A stretch of 64,000 nt of DNA, from positions 1 through 64,000 of the forward strand of contig NZ_SSSR01000009.1 in assembly GCF_009469695.1 (NCBI RefSeq), read 5' to 3'. The DNA comes from Propionivibrio limicola. GTDB taxonomy: Bacteria; Pseudomonadota; Gammaproteobacteria; Burkholderiales; Rhodocyclaceae. Below the pieces are notes generated by a model. That model was not told the DNA's origin and did not search any database. It saw only the letters and a list, made by a program, of their open reading frames with translations. Of this stretch, positions 1-6,588 are shown piece after piece. Within the stretch, counting starts at the first letter, position 1, and each line of letters opens with the position of its first letter. Both the position numbers and the translations under genes were made by a program.

Positions 1-141
1 GCGCTGATCGCGCCGCCTTCCGGTCGGGCCTTCGCCCCTCCCTCTCGGCAACGCGATCAGCGCAAATGAAGTGTCCGGGGTGTGTCAGTTTTGAATCGCT
101 GCCCAACAAAAATCTGTATCAGTTTTGAATCGCCGTTGACA
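1..141 (+). mobile_element. Right end of an IS21-like insertion sequence (partial)
   Basis: The window opens inside what looks like the end of an IS21-family element. A frame open from base 1 ends at a TGA at 67-69 and could be the tail of the helper ATPase gene, but 22 residues are too few to prove it. Two near-identical 19-bp repeats follow at 81-99 and 115-133, and the sequence then reaches a TTGACA end at about 141; read inward from there it starts TGTCAACGGCGATTC. Multiple subterminal repeats plus a TG...CA end are typical of IS21 elements. A 12-bp inverted repeat (1-12 with 52-63) lies just before the repeats. The family call is inference; the repeats are directly seen. Confidence 0.45.
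81..133 (+). repeat. Two 19-bp subterminal direct repeats
   Basis: TGTGTCAGTTTTGAATCGC at 81-99 and TGTATCAGTTTTGAATCGC at 115-133 differ at one base and start 34 bp apart. They look like the multiple transposase-binding repeats of an IS21-family terminus. Confidence 0.7.
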
Positions 142-513
142 CTCGTTGTTGCTCAGGAGGTTGCATCTGCAGTGATCGCCGGTGGTCTGGATCCTCGTTC
201 TGCCGACTATCTGCGCTTTGAGCTTGATCAGCTACGCGAGCACACCGGTCTTCCCGAGCTCGGCGGAAAGCGCAGAAGCAAGCCTGTCATAGTGCGCATG
301 GTGCCCACGCCGGTACCCGGTGATCTTTACGAGCTCAACTTCAAGGCTGCATATGCACGGGCAGCAAAAGCTCGTCCTCACTCGCACTACGACGTCTGGA
401 TTGATTATCCAGATGATTCTGGCCGCACCCTTTTTGCACGGATGGAAGATGTGCCGATGGAGACGGTTAGGTTCGGGTTGGGCTCGCTGCCAACGTTCCT
501 GCAGTTTCGCTGA
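142..513 (+). pseudogene. Unknown gene, apparently 5'-truncated at the IS end
   Basis: A frame stays open from within the insertion-sequence end to the TGA at 511-513. After the IS boundary it reads like a normal soluble protein (for example the stretches ADYLRFELDQLREHTGLPEL and HYDVWIDYPDDSGRTLFARM). I see no convincing start codon or ribosome-binding site downstream of the IS end: the only start-like codon for the full frame (GTG at 82) lies inside the IS repeats. The simplest reading is a gene that lost its 5' part to insertion. I do not recognise the family. The next 176 bases hold only a G-rich stretch near 541-570. Confidence 0.4.
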
Positions 514-689
514 AGGCTTCAATGCTTTTGGTGAGGCTACGGGAGGCGGTGGAGGTGGTCGTGGTGGGGTGAGGCCTGTAGCTGCCGTAGTCGCTCCTGG
601 AAAGCGGACACTCAGGAGCGTGGACCTAACCGGCCTGCGCGGCTTTTCGTGCATCGGCCGTGTGGATTGCTGGGCTTGGCCTCACGTGC

Positions 690-899
690 TCATTGCCTCT
701 TTCTTGTCTTGGGTGGTAGTCCAGTGCGAGCAGCATGTTCCTGTTGGAGGCTGATTAGAAAGTCCCTGTAAGACGTTCCAATTTCCCATGCCGTAGCCTG
801 CATATCATTCCATCGGGACTTTGAGACGTAGTCGGGCTCCCCCCGAGGATACACATGTCGGTACGCCCTTGTCTCCAAGTTAACCAGCCACCCGATCAA
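690..899 (-). CDS. Small hypothetical protein, 69 aa
   Basis: This 69-residue frame begins with TTG only seven bases after the stop of the preceding minus-strand gene (907-1791), so the two are probably co-transcribed and perhaps translationally coupled. The protein is rich in aromatic and charged residues (SRWNDMQATAWEIGTSYRDF) and has a basic tail (KTRKRQ). There is no signal peptide, membrane segment or known motif. A small partner of the upstream gene product is possible but unsupported. The TTG start and the absence of a clear Shine-Dalgarno sequence lower confidence. Confidence 0.45.
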   Translation of the reverse strand: MIGWLVNLETRAYRHVYPRGEPDYVSKSRWNDMQATAWEIGTSYRDFLISLQQEHAARTGLPPKTRKRQ

Positions 900-906
900 G
901 CCACAG

Positions 907-1791
907 TCAAAGGAAGGTTTTCAAACTTGTAAATCCCGGTTTGGGAGCTGCATGTGACTTTTGGTCTACAAACCAACCTTGCTCAGTCGCTGCGCAGGAT
1001 CGCGATACCAAGTTCTTAAAGTAATCTTTTGTGTGAAAATATCGCAGCGTATTTTCTTTGTAGGAGGTGTTTTTGTACTCGTGCGTGGCAAGGATTACAA
1101 GCTCGTAGTTTTTTGTTTGCAACGCCAGAGCTTGAGGGTAAAGACCTGCGCGCCGACACAGAGTATCGGCATAGAAAGACTGCATGTCAGTGAAGACGAA
1201 AATTGACCCCAAGACATTTCGTACTGAAGGGGTACAGGACGCAATTGAGTGCAAAAAACCGGCTTGAGCTAGATAAACTTCGATGGTGTTGAAAAATACA
1301 TTTCCCAGGTGAAGTTCAAAGACGTTAGAAATACTATTTCTCGGCTGAACTTTTCCGGCCCGAAGGTTGAGTTCTATTCGGCATATTGGTAGAGGGTGCG
1401 TCTTAATGTCGCTGCTGATTGAAAGTGGCGCAGCTACTCGGTTGGACTGGCCGGAGAATCGATTTTGACCATCGTTCACCAGGTGGATTTCGCCCGTCAT
1501 TTTCTTCCGCTTCGGGCGGCCATGATAGGTGAGATGGGCATCTTTGGTTATGCCATCTGTAGTGGCTTGGTTGCGGAAGTAGTGTATCGATGAAAAGTCA
1601 TCAGGAATCGTGATGATTGCATCAACAGCCCCTTCTCTCTCCGACAGCTTGAATAAGAGTACATCGCATCCATGAAGCATTGCTCGCGCTGAGTTTGCCT
1701 TTCCAGAGGACGGGAAATAGGCTGAGCATCCTGTAAGCTCACCTACGTATTCCTGCCGCGAAAAGTTGTGCTTGATCGCGTTGTTGATCAT
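907..1791 (-). CDS. Hypothetical protein of unknown family, 294 aa
   Basis: This is a 294-residue protein I cannot assign. It looks soluble, mixed alpha/beta and Cys-containing, with no membrane segment and no leader. A basic patch (GRPKRKKM, near residue 95) and a hydrophobic central part with many Phe/Val residues are the only visible features. Its base composition appears clearly lower in GC than the housekeeping genes later in the window, and it sits between an IS end and a row of toxin-antitoxin modules, which suggests horizontal acquisition. It lies just upstream of a 69-aa frame, so the two may form a two-gene unit. No function is proposed. Confidence 0.55.
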   Translation of the reverse strand: MINNAIKHNFSRQEYVGELTGCSAYFPSSGKANSARAMLHGCDVLLFKLSEREGAVDAIITIPDDFSSIHYFRNQATTDGITKDAHLTYHGRPKRKKMTGEIHLVNDGQNRFSGQSNRVAAPLSISSDIKTHPLPICRIELNLRAGKVQPRNSISNVFELHLGNVFFNTIEVYLAQAGFLHSIASCTPSVRNVLGSIFVFTDMQSFYADTLCRRAGLYPQALALQTKNYELVILATHEYKNTSYKENTLRYFHTKDYFKNLVSRSCAATEQGWFVDQKSHAAPKPGFTSLKTFL

Positions 1792-1798
1792 TCAAGCC

Positions 1799-2002
1799 TC
1801 ACCGTTCACCAATAAACCGGTCGTAGCTGTCCTCGGTTTCCTCATCCTCCCACCCCCTGCCAGCGAAGCTCCTCGGCGCCGCAGACTCCAGCACCAGTAG
1901 CGATAGCACGCGATTGCCACCCGGGTAGCTGTGCTTCATCTCGCGCAGGGTGATGCCGGGTTGCTCGGATGAGCACCAGTGCTGCAGCTCATTTCCTGCC
2001 AT
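1799..2002 (-). CDS. Small third gene of a TA-like operon, 67 aa
   Basis: This is a 67-residue acidic protein (tail WEDEETEDSYDRFIGER) whose start at 2002 overlaps the end of the upstream RelE-like frame by 14 bases; a start three codons earlier at 2011 is also possible. The overlap suggests it is the third cistron of the antitoxin-toxin operon that begins at 2577. It has one visible Cys-containing segment (HWCSSEQPGITLREM) and no known domain. It could be an accessory or regulatory partner of the module; this is inference from position only. Confidence 0.45.
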   Translation of the reverse strand: MAGNELQHWCSSEQPGITLREMKHSYPGGNRVLSLLVLESAAPRSFAGRGWEDEETEDSYDRFIGER

Positions 2003-2309
2003 AGGTGGCATCGTGATCAGGCGCGATGGTGAGCAGTCGGATGAAATCCCCGTCGCGGTACGCAGTCGCCCGGCGTGCCTGGGTGATGCGCAGAGAGTAG
2101 ATCGCATCGATGCCCTGGGGTGGCCTGACGCTGGTGATCTTCTCCCACTTCAGGCCCGGGTCGCGGTACAGCTGGTTCCAAGTCAGCTGGCGAATTTTGT
2201 GGAGCGTATCCAGAGCTGCGTGGCGCTCGGTCTTTTGCAGCGTAAGCAGGTTGTCCTGAAACACCGGGTTGTTCAGGTCGAGCCTGACCTTGGCGTCACT
2301 GCTCGCCAT
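1989..2309 (-). CDS. RelE/ParE-like toxin of a type II module, 106 aa
   Basis: This 106-residue protein is encoded immediately after, and overlapping by 14 bases, an AbrB-like antitoxin gene, the usual organisation of a type II toxin-antitoxin pair. The size, the early helical segment (TLHKIRQLTWNQLYRDPGLK) and the later strands (YSLRITQARRATAYRDGDFI, RLLTIAPDHDATYGRK) fit the RelE/ParE fold, whose members cleave ribosome-bound mRNA or poison gyrase. The frame extends upstream to 2543 without a stop, but that part overlaps the antitoxin gene. I chose the ATG at 2307-2309 because it gives the expected length and overlap. Confidence 0.6.
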   Translation of the reverse strand: MASSDAKVRLDLNNPVFQDNLLTLQKTERHAALDTLHKIRQLTWNQLYRDPGLKWEKITSVRPPQGIDAIYSLRITQARRATAYRDGDFIRLLTIAPDHDATYGRK

Positions 2310-2577
2310 GGCCCAGGCGCTTGAGCGTGTCTTCGGTATCGGCATCCGATGCCACATTGGCCACGGACCAGGCCATGGCCGTTTGCAGATCGGCCGCTGC
2401 TTGAGGCTCGTGCAGCCAGCGCTCGTTGTCGGGAACGACGGTGGCAGTGCGCACCAGCCAGACGCCAGGCTCGTACTCTTCCACCAGCACCTGGCGACCC
2501 GCGTATTGCTTGCCCAGCGAAATTTGGCCGTTGGTGCCGACAACCTTGACGGTGGGAGAGTGTGCCGTGATGGCCAT
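2296..2577 (-). CDS. AbrB/SpoVT-like antitoxin, 93 aa
   Basis: The N-terminal half (VKVVGTNGQISLGKQYAGRQ, then VLVEEYEPGVWLVRTATVVP) has the swapped-hairpin AbrB pattern of DNA-binding antitoxins. The C-terminal half (residues 50-93) is acidic and Ala-rich, typical of the flexible toxin-neutralising tail. It is preceded by a clear AGGAG ribosome-binding site and by a near-consensus promoter at 2606-2634. It overlaps the downstream toxin start. As in other such modules, the antitoxin alone or with the toxin would be expected to repress its own promoter. Confidence 0.65.
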   Translation of the reverse strand: MAITAHSPTVKVVGTNGQISLGKQYAGRQVLVEEYEPGVWLVRTATVVPDNERWLHEPQAAADLQTAMAWSVANVASDADTEDTLKRLGHGEQ

Positions 2578-2605
2578 GATAAGGCTCCTTGATGGTATGC
2601 ACGAT

Positions 2606-2634
2606 ATTATAAATTTGGTGCGGCACTAATTCAA
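2606..2634 (-). promoter_or_regulatory. Sigma-70 promoter of the AbrB-like/RelE-like operon
   Basis: Read on the minus strand, TTGAAT (2634-2629), 17 bases and TATAAT (2611-2606) form a near-consensus sigma-70 promoter about 30 bases upstream of the antitoxin start at 2577. Confidence 0.7.
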
Positions 2635-3082
2635 GGCAAGTTGTAGCAGCACGAGGATTGCCAAATCCGCAAATTTGCGAATTTCCCAAGTGATGCGCTG
2701 GCTTGGACGCTGAAACGCTGTGGCTTAAATCCGCCAATGGGCGGAGTTTCTGGTGGCTGTGATCCGAAACAAAAGACGAAACAAAAGAAAAGACGAAACA
2801 AAAGGACGCCCACCTTGTTTTCTTGTTTACAACCTTGTTTGCAAGCCGGAGACCGAAAGCGCCCCGCCGCGCCGCTCGCGCCGCGAGGTGGCGCCAAACA
2901 AGGCACCACCCGCCAGCGTCAGGTCGTTGCTCGCCCTGCGCCATGAAGCGCATCTTGCGGAATTGCCTCAACAACCGCTGATGCCTTTTGACGGCACGAG
3001 CCGATTGCGCGCCGCCCGCTTGACTTGTCGGGACATCGTCCGGACGCTATGATGAGGGAAGTTTCAGAACATGGGGGTTGCC
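2635..3082. other. Intergenic region between two TA modules
   Basis: I see no credible gene in these 448 bases. They hold an A-rich patch (about 2765-2805) with three short tandem copies of CGAAACAAAAG-like units followed by a T-rich patch; it might contribute bending or a terminator. The promoter of the next module should lie near the right end. Confidence 0.5.
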
Positions 3083-3361
3083 ATGAGCACCTTGAACCTC
3101 TCCAAAACCGAACGGATCGATGTCCGCGCCAGCAGCTCTGTCAAGCAGCTGCTGCAGGAAGCCGCGCGTTCTTGCCACAAAAACGTCAGCGAATTCCTGC
3201 TGGACGCCGGAGTGATCGCGGCCAACCAGGCGTTGGCAGATCGTCGCCATTTCGTGCTGAACGATGACCAGTGGCAGGCGTTTCAGCAAGCGCTGGATCG
3301 ACCCGTGCAAGCCAAGCCGCGCCTGAAGAAACTGCTCAGTGACCCCGGGGTTCTGGGTTGA
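3083..3361 (+). CDS. DUF1778 antitoxin (TacA-like), 92 aa
   Basis: This ribbon-helix-helix antitoxin has the DUF1778 pattern: a short N-terminal strand (KTERIDVRASSSVKQLLQEA) for operator binding, then helices, then a C-terminal segment (HFVLNDDQWQAFQQALDRP) that wraps the acetyltransferase toxin. The ATG at 3083 has a GGGGG stretch six to ten bases upstream and gives the usual N-terminus; an in-frame ATG at 3071 would add four residues. Its TGA overlaps the TTG start of the toxin gene, so translation is coupled. Partner and fold follow from the family. Confidence 0.8.
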   Translation: MSTLNLSKTERIDVRASSSVKQLLQEAARSCHKNVSEFLLDAGVIAANQALADRRHFVLNDDQWQAFQQALDRPVQAKPRLKKLLSDPGVLG

Positions 3362-3864
3362 GTGCTGCGTATGAACCGGTCCGCAAGCTCGCGCCTGCGG
3401 ATTCGACGGAAGGCTTCGATTGCGGTCAACCGGCACTCAGCCAGTTCCTGCAGCGCTATGCGCTCGTCAACCAGAAAGCCAACAGCGCCCAGACCTACGT
3501 GTGTTGCCTGCACGGCGAAGTGGTTGGCTTCTACAGTCTGGCGGTAGGTAGCGTTGATCCGGAGGACGCCCCAGTGCGCGTCATGAAGGGGTTGGCCCGG
3601 CATCCGGTGCCGGTCATGATCCTGGCACGACTGGCTGTAGATCGTGATCACCAGGGAAAGGGCTTGGGCAAAGCGCTGCTCAAGGACGCGCTGCTGCGCA
3701 CCGCACAGGCTGCTGACATTGCGGGCATTCGTTGCCTGCTGGTTCATGCCAAGGATGATTCGGCGCGGCAGTGGTATGAGTCCTGGGAGTTCGAGCCAAG
3801 CCCGACCGATCCCTACCACCTGTTCCTGATGCTCAAGGATCTCAAGGCGTTACTGGCGGGGTGA
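3358..3864 (+). CDS. GNAT-family toxin (TacT/AtaT-like), 168 aa
   Basis: This is a GCN5-type acetyltransferase of the size of TacT-class toxins, which acetylate the amino group of aminoacyl-tRNAs and stop translation. The acetyl-CoA pyrophosphate loop is visible (RLAVDRDHQGKGLGKALL, about residues 95-112), and the C-terminal HAKDDSARQWYESWEFEP holds the conserved Tyr of this class. The start is TTG at 3358, sharing bases with the antitoxin stop; no later ATG preserves the N-terminal strand. Substrate preference cannot be read from sequence. Confidence 0.8.
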   Translation: MSAAYEPVRKLAPADSTEGFDCGQPALSQFLQRYALVNQKANSAQTYVCCLHGEVVGFYSLAVGSVDPEDAPVRVMKGLARHPVPVMILARLAVDRDHQGKGLGKALLKDALLRTAQAADIAGIRCLLVHAKDDSARQWYESWEFEPSPTDPYHLFLMLKDLKALLAG

Positions 3865-3912
3865 ATGATGACATCGGCGCGGGACTTCAAGGAAACCGTC
3901 GCTGCCCGTGCT
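3865..3912 (+). pseudogene. 5' remnant of an HTH addiction-module antidote gene
   Basis: Directly after the GNAT stop a frame starts MMTSARDFKETVAARA. This matches the usual opening of small helix-turn-helix antidote proteins that run on with an RDP...ALLDEA segment. Here the match stops after about 16 residues and the frame continues as unrelated sequence, so only the 5' end seems to survive. The call rests on a short resemblance and is tentative. Confidence 0.3.
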
Positions 3913-3991
3913 GGGCTCGGCGGCGAGGGCGGCTCTATCTTGCCAAAGCCTCGTCACAACCTGAAAAACAGTGTGGGTGTCCTGGCGCAGG

Positions 3992-4290
3992 TCCTGGCGC
4001 AGGTCATGCATTCGGAGTTCGGGCATTCCGGCCCGCCGACGTGCCGTATCCCATGCATAGAAGACCGACACGAACGGCTTCTTCGTGTGCGGGTTCGGCA
4101 GGACATACGGACACCCGTCCCAGCGCGGCAACTCCGTGAGGATTTCCACGGCGCGATCCGACAGCGGGACATGGCGCGCCTTGCCGCTTTTCGCCAAGGG
4201 AATCCGCCAGAGGCGACGGTCGAGGTCGAAGTCCGGAGGCTGATATCTTCGATACCTCGGGTCAATTCGGGGGGCACGCAGAATGCGCAT
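3992..4290 (-). pseudogene. Tyrosine recombinase (phage-type integrase) fragment
   Basis: The segment LWRIPLAKSGKARHVPLSDR, followed by a PYVLPNPHTKKPF strand and then GMPELRMHDLR, is the middle of the catalytic domain of a phage-type integrase, running to the HxLR motif (here HDLR). The N-terminal arm and core-binding domains are absent upstream, and the frame loses homology just after MHDLR, where a 12-bp tandem duplication (3979-3990 and 3991-4002) makes the protein read LRQDLRQD. The catalytic Arg-His-Tyr C-terminus is therefore gone. This is a remnant of an integrated element and supports mobility of the surrounding addiction modules. Confidence 0.7.
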
Positions 4291-4311
4291 GGCAGCTCCT
4301 TTCAGAACGAG

Positions 4312-4348
4312 AAAAAGCCCCGAGACCGGGAGCGCCGGAGGTCGGGGC
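4312..4348 (-). terminator. Rho-independent terminator (minus strand)
   Basis: A GC-rich hairpin at 4317-4348 (GCCCCGA arm pairing with the TCGGGGC arm) is followed on the minus strand by five T residues (4316-4312). It would end transcription entering the integrase remnant from the right. Confidence 0.6.
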
Positions 4349-4405
4349 GGGAGGGCGTTGTGTCAATTTGTCGTGCTCTACCGGGCTGGCCCGCAACACT
4401 TACCT

Positions 4406-4513
4406 GAACGGGAATTTTTCCGGATTGCCTACAGGAATGAGCACATAATTTCCCGATCAGTTAATTTTCTTGAAAATCCCTCCGGCAGTCGGCATAATTT
4501 CCCGAACGGGAAA
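4406..4513 (+). promoter_or_regulatory. hipBA promoter and repeated HipB-type operator
   Basis: TTGAAA (4470-4475), 17 bases and CATAAT (4493-4498) form a good sigma-70 promoter 20 bases before hipB. A 7-bp inverted repeat TTTCCCG-AA-CGGGAAA (4498-4513) overlaps the -10 element. The 13-bp word CATAATTTCCCGA occurs at 4444-4456 and again at 4493-4505, and an inverse half-site GAACGGGAATTT sits at 4406-4417. Spaced repeated palindromic half-sites are the pattern expected for cooperative autorepression by HipB. Confidence 0.65.
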
Positions 4514-4518
4514 CTGGT

Positions 4519-4749
4519 ATGCCTACATTAATCGAAACTCCACAACATCTGGGCGACGCAGTGCGACGCGCCCGCAAAGCACTGGGACTGACCCAACCCC
4601 AATTGGCGCTAGCAGCAGGCGTTGGCGTACGGTTCATTGTTGATCTGGAAGCAGGCAAACCCACCGTCCGGTTGGAGAACGTCTTGCGAGTCCTACAGGC
4701 GCTGGGGGCAACGCTGAGCCTGGCAGGGCTGGAGGAGAGCCAGAAATGA
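4519..4749 (+). CDS. hipB: HipB-like antitoxin and repressor, 76 aa
   Basis: This is a short Cro/C1-type helix-turn-helix protein: residues 9-66 carry the HTH (RARKALGLTQPQLALAAGVG, then VRFIVDLEAGKPTVRLENVL). HipB proteins bind operator DNA as dimers, hold the HipA kinase inactive and repress the operon. The gene overlaps hipA by four bases (ATGA). Promoter and operator-like repeats lie directly upstream. It is close to the usual 70-90 residues, so it looks intact. Confidence 0.85.
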   Translation: MPTLIETPQHLGDAVRRARKALGLTQPQLALAAGVGVRFIVDLEAGKPTVRLENVLRVLQALGATLSLAGLEESQK

Positions 4750-6023
4750 GCCGAGTCCTGGAAGTCTGGCTGCTGGGGCAACACGTCGGACAGCTGGCTC
4801 AAGTCGATGGCCGGCTGAGCTTCAGCTACTTACCCGAATGGCTGCAATCTGCCAACACACGTCCACTGTCACACCACCTCCCCTTACAGGCAGAGGCTTT
4901 TGACGACAAGGCCACGCGCCCCTTCTTTGCCGGTCTGCTGCCAGAAGGCGACAAGCGCAAGCTGATCGCCCAAACACTACACGTCTCGCGCCAGAATGAT
5001 TTTGCACTGCTAGACGGGATTGGTGGCGAATGCGCTGGTGCGGTCAGCCTGCTGGAAACTGGCCAACAACCCGACGTCATCCAGTCCGCGCCAGTGGTGC
5101 GCTGGCTGGACGAGGCAGAACTGGTCGCCATTCTGGATGAACTGCCGCGCCGCCCGATGCTGGCGGGTGACGAGGGGTTGCGGCTGTCCCTGGCCGGCGC
5201 TCAGGACAAGTTGCCGGTGATCTTTGCTGATGGGCGCTTGGGTTTGCCTCTGCAGAACACCCCAAGCTCTCACATCCTCAAGCCGGTGATTTCGGCTGTC
5301 GAAGGCAGCGTGTTCAACGAAGGATTCTGCCTGGCCCTGGCTGCACAGATAAAGCTGTCTACCGCCAGTGCAGTCATTCACCGGGTGGCTGATCGCGAGT
5401 ATTTGCTGGTGGATCGCTATGACCGCGTCCGCCAACCCGACGGTGCCTTGCGGCGGCTGCATCAGGAAGACTTCTGCCAGGCACTGGGCGTCGCACCGGA
5501 ATACAAGTACCAGAACGAGGGCGGTCCAGATCTGGCCCAATGCTTCGAACTGGTGCGCAAAGCAACACGCCCCAGCGCTCCGCACATTTTGGGCTTGCTG
5601 GACTACGTGATTTTCAACGCCCTGATCGGCAACCACGATGCACACGCCAAGAACTTCTCCCTGATCTACACCGAGCGCGGCGCGGCACTAGCACCGCTGT
5701 ACGATGCCTTGTCGACAGCGGTGTACGCCAATCTCACGGACAAGATGGCGATGAAGATCGGCAGCAAATACAAGTTCACCGAACTCCAGGCGCGGCATTG
5801 GGAACAGTTTGCGCAGGCGGCAGGACTGTCTCCAGCGCAGGTCAAAAAGCGGGTTCTGGCCATCGCGCGCCAGTTACCCCTCGAAGCCGCCGCCCTGCGT
5901 TCATCGTTCGTCACCCGGGGCCTGGATCACGACATACTCAGCAAGATCGTTGATCTCATCGAGCGGCGTTGCCAACTGACCTGCAAGCGGCTTGAAGCCG
6001 CAGGACCTGGCGGCGATGAATGA
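4746..6023 (+). CDS. hipA: HipA serine/threonine kinase toxin, 425 aa
   Basis: HipA kinases of this family phosphorylate translation factors (GltX in E. coli), causing growth arrest. The protein has the N-terminal HipA domain (about 1-105) and the kinase domain: SLAGAQDKL, the nucleotide-contact SHILKP segment, VDRYDR, HQEDFCQALG, the catalytic NHDAHAKNFSLI (Asp of the loop) and the metal-binding APLYDALS. Length matches the family and no key segment is missing, so it should be active. It is translationally coupled to hipB. The exact substrate is unknown. Confidence 0.88.
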   Translation: MSRVLEVWLLGQHVGQLAQVDGRLSFSYLPEWLQSANTRPLSHHLPLQAEAFDDKATRPFFAGLLPEGDKRKLIAQTLHVSRQNDFALLDGIGGECAGAVSLLETGQQPDVIQSAPVVRWLDEAELVAILDELPRRPMLAGDEGLRLSLAGAQDKLPVIFADGRLGLPLQNTPSSHILKPVISAVEGSVFNEGFCLALAAQIKLSTASAVIHRVADREYLLVDRYDRVRQPDGALRRLHQEDFCQALGVAPEYKYQNEGGPDLAQCFELVRKATRPSAPHILGLLDYVIFNALIGNHDAHAKNFSLIYTERGAALAPLYDALSTAVYANLTDKMAMKIGSKYKFTELQARHWEQFAQAAGLSPAQVKKRVLAIARQLPLEAAALRSSFVTRGLDHDILSKIVDLIERRCQLTCKRLEAAGPGGDE

Positions 6024-6080
6024 AGGCATTGCTCGGGATGTGGGGTGTGCTCAAACGCTTGAGCAAATTCGGCAGGAAAA

Positions 6081-6257
6081 GTGGATCAAGCCAAGCGCGA
6101 TGCCGCCGTTGGGCATCGTTCGGTGCCCAAGCAGATCGAGTATTGGTCAAGTATCGGCAAGATTGCCGAAGAGAACCCTGACCTGCCCTTTGCCATGATT
6201 CGGGATATCCTGATCGCGGACAGTGAAGAGGCGGTCGGTGAGTATCAGTTCGGCTGA
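6081..6257 (+). pseudogene. ParD-like antitoxin lacking its N-terminus
   Basis: The frame from a GTG at 6081 reads VDQAKRDAAVGHRSVPKQIE and then YWSSIGKIAEENPDLPFAMI, matching the ParD-like antitoxin family in which HRS...KQIEYW is the hallmark. The N-terminal DNA-binding strand that normally precedes AKRDA is missing; an in-frame TGA sits at 6060-6062 and no ribosome-binding site is evident. Its stop overlaps the start of a RelE-like frame (TGATG), preserving the operon junction. I regard it as a 5'-truncated remnant, possibly cut when the hipBA module arrived. Confidence 0.6.
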
Positions 6258-6463
6258 TGCGTATTCTTGTTACCCCAACCTTCGAGCGGGCTGTCAAGAA
6301 GTTACACCGGCCGCAGAAAGCCGATCCCTACGTTTACAAGTTCCGGATGGTGCATCAACTCTGCCTGCTTTTTTACCGGCTTCTGGAGGAGGGCAGCCTC
6401 AAGCTCCTGACGGTCGGTCCTCATGAAAACTTCTACCGCGACCTGAAGCGCCTGGAGAACTGA
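6257..6463 (+). pseudogene. RelE-like toxin with an internal deletion, 68 aa
   Basis: This starts like a RelE/HigB-type toxin (MRILVTPTFERAVKKLHRPQ) and ends like one (KLLTVGPHENFYRDLKRLEN), but the normal family length is roughly 90-110 residues. The central helix-loop segment between KKLHRPQKAD and VYKFRMVHQLCLLFYR is absent, as if about 30 codons were removed in frame. With its antitoxin also truncated, the pair is best read as a decayed module. Residual folding or activity is doubtful. Confidence 0.6.
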
Positions 6464-6588
6464 ACGGGCACGCGGTGGGCGGCGCTGATTTTCTCGCGGG
6501 ACACTGGTTGCAGGCGCGCAGCTTTGCGGCGCGAAAAACGGCAATTTGCGGAAAAACGAAAAGGGGCTCGGCGTGATTGGCTGGCGTG

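Noticed and set aside
541-570. G-rich stretch that could form a G-quadruplex
   Set aside because: Runs of GG are frequent but not four clean GGG tracts; no gene context supports a role.
2765-2805. A-rich tandem CGAAACAAAAG units as a CRISPR-like or iteron array
   Set aside because: Three very short units without regular spacers or an adjacent replication gene; simple low-complexity DNA is enough.
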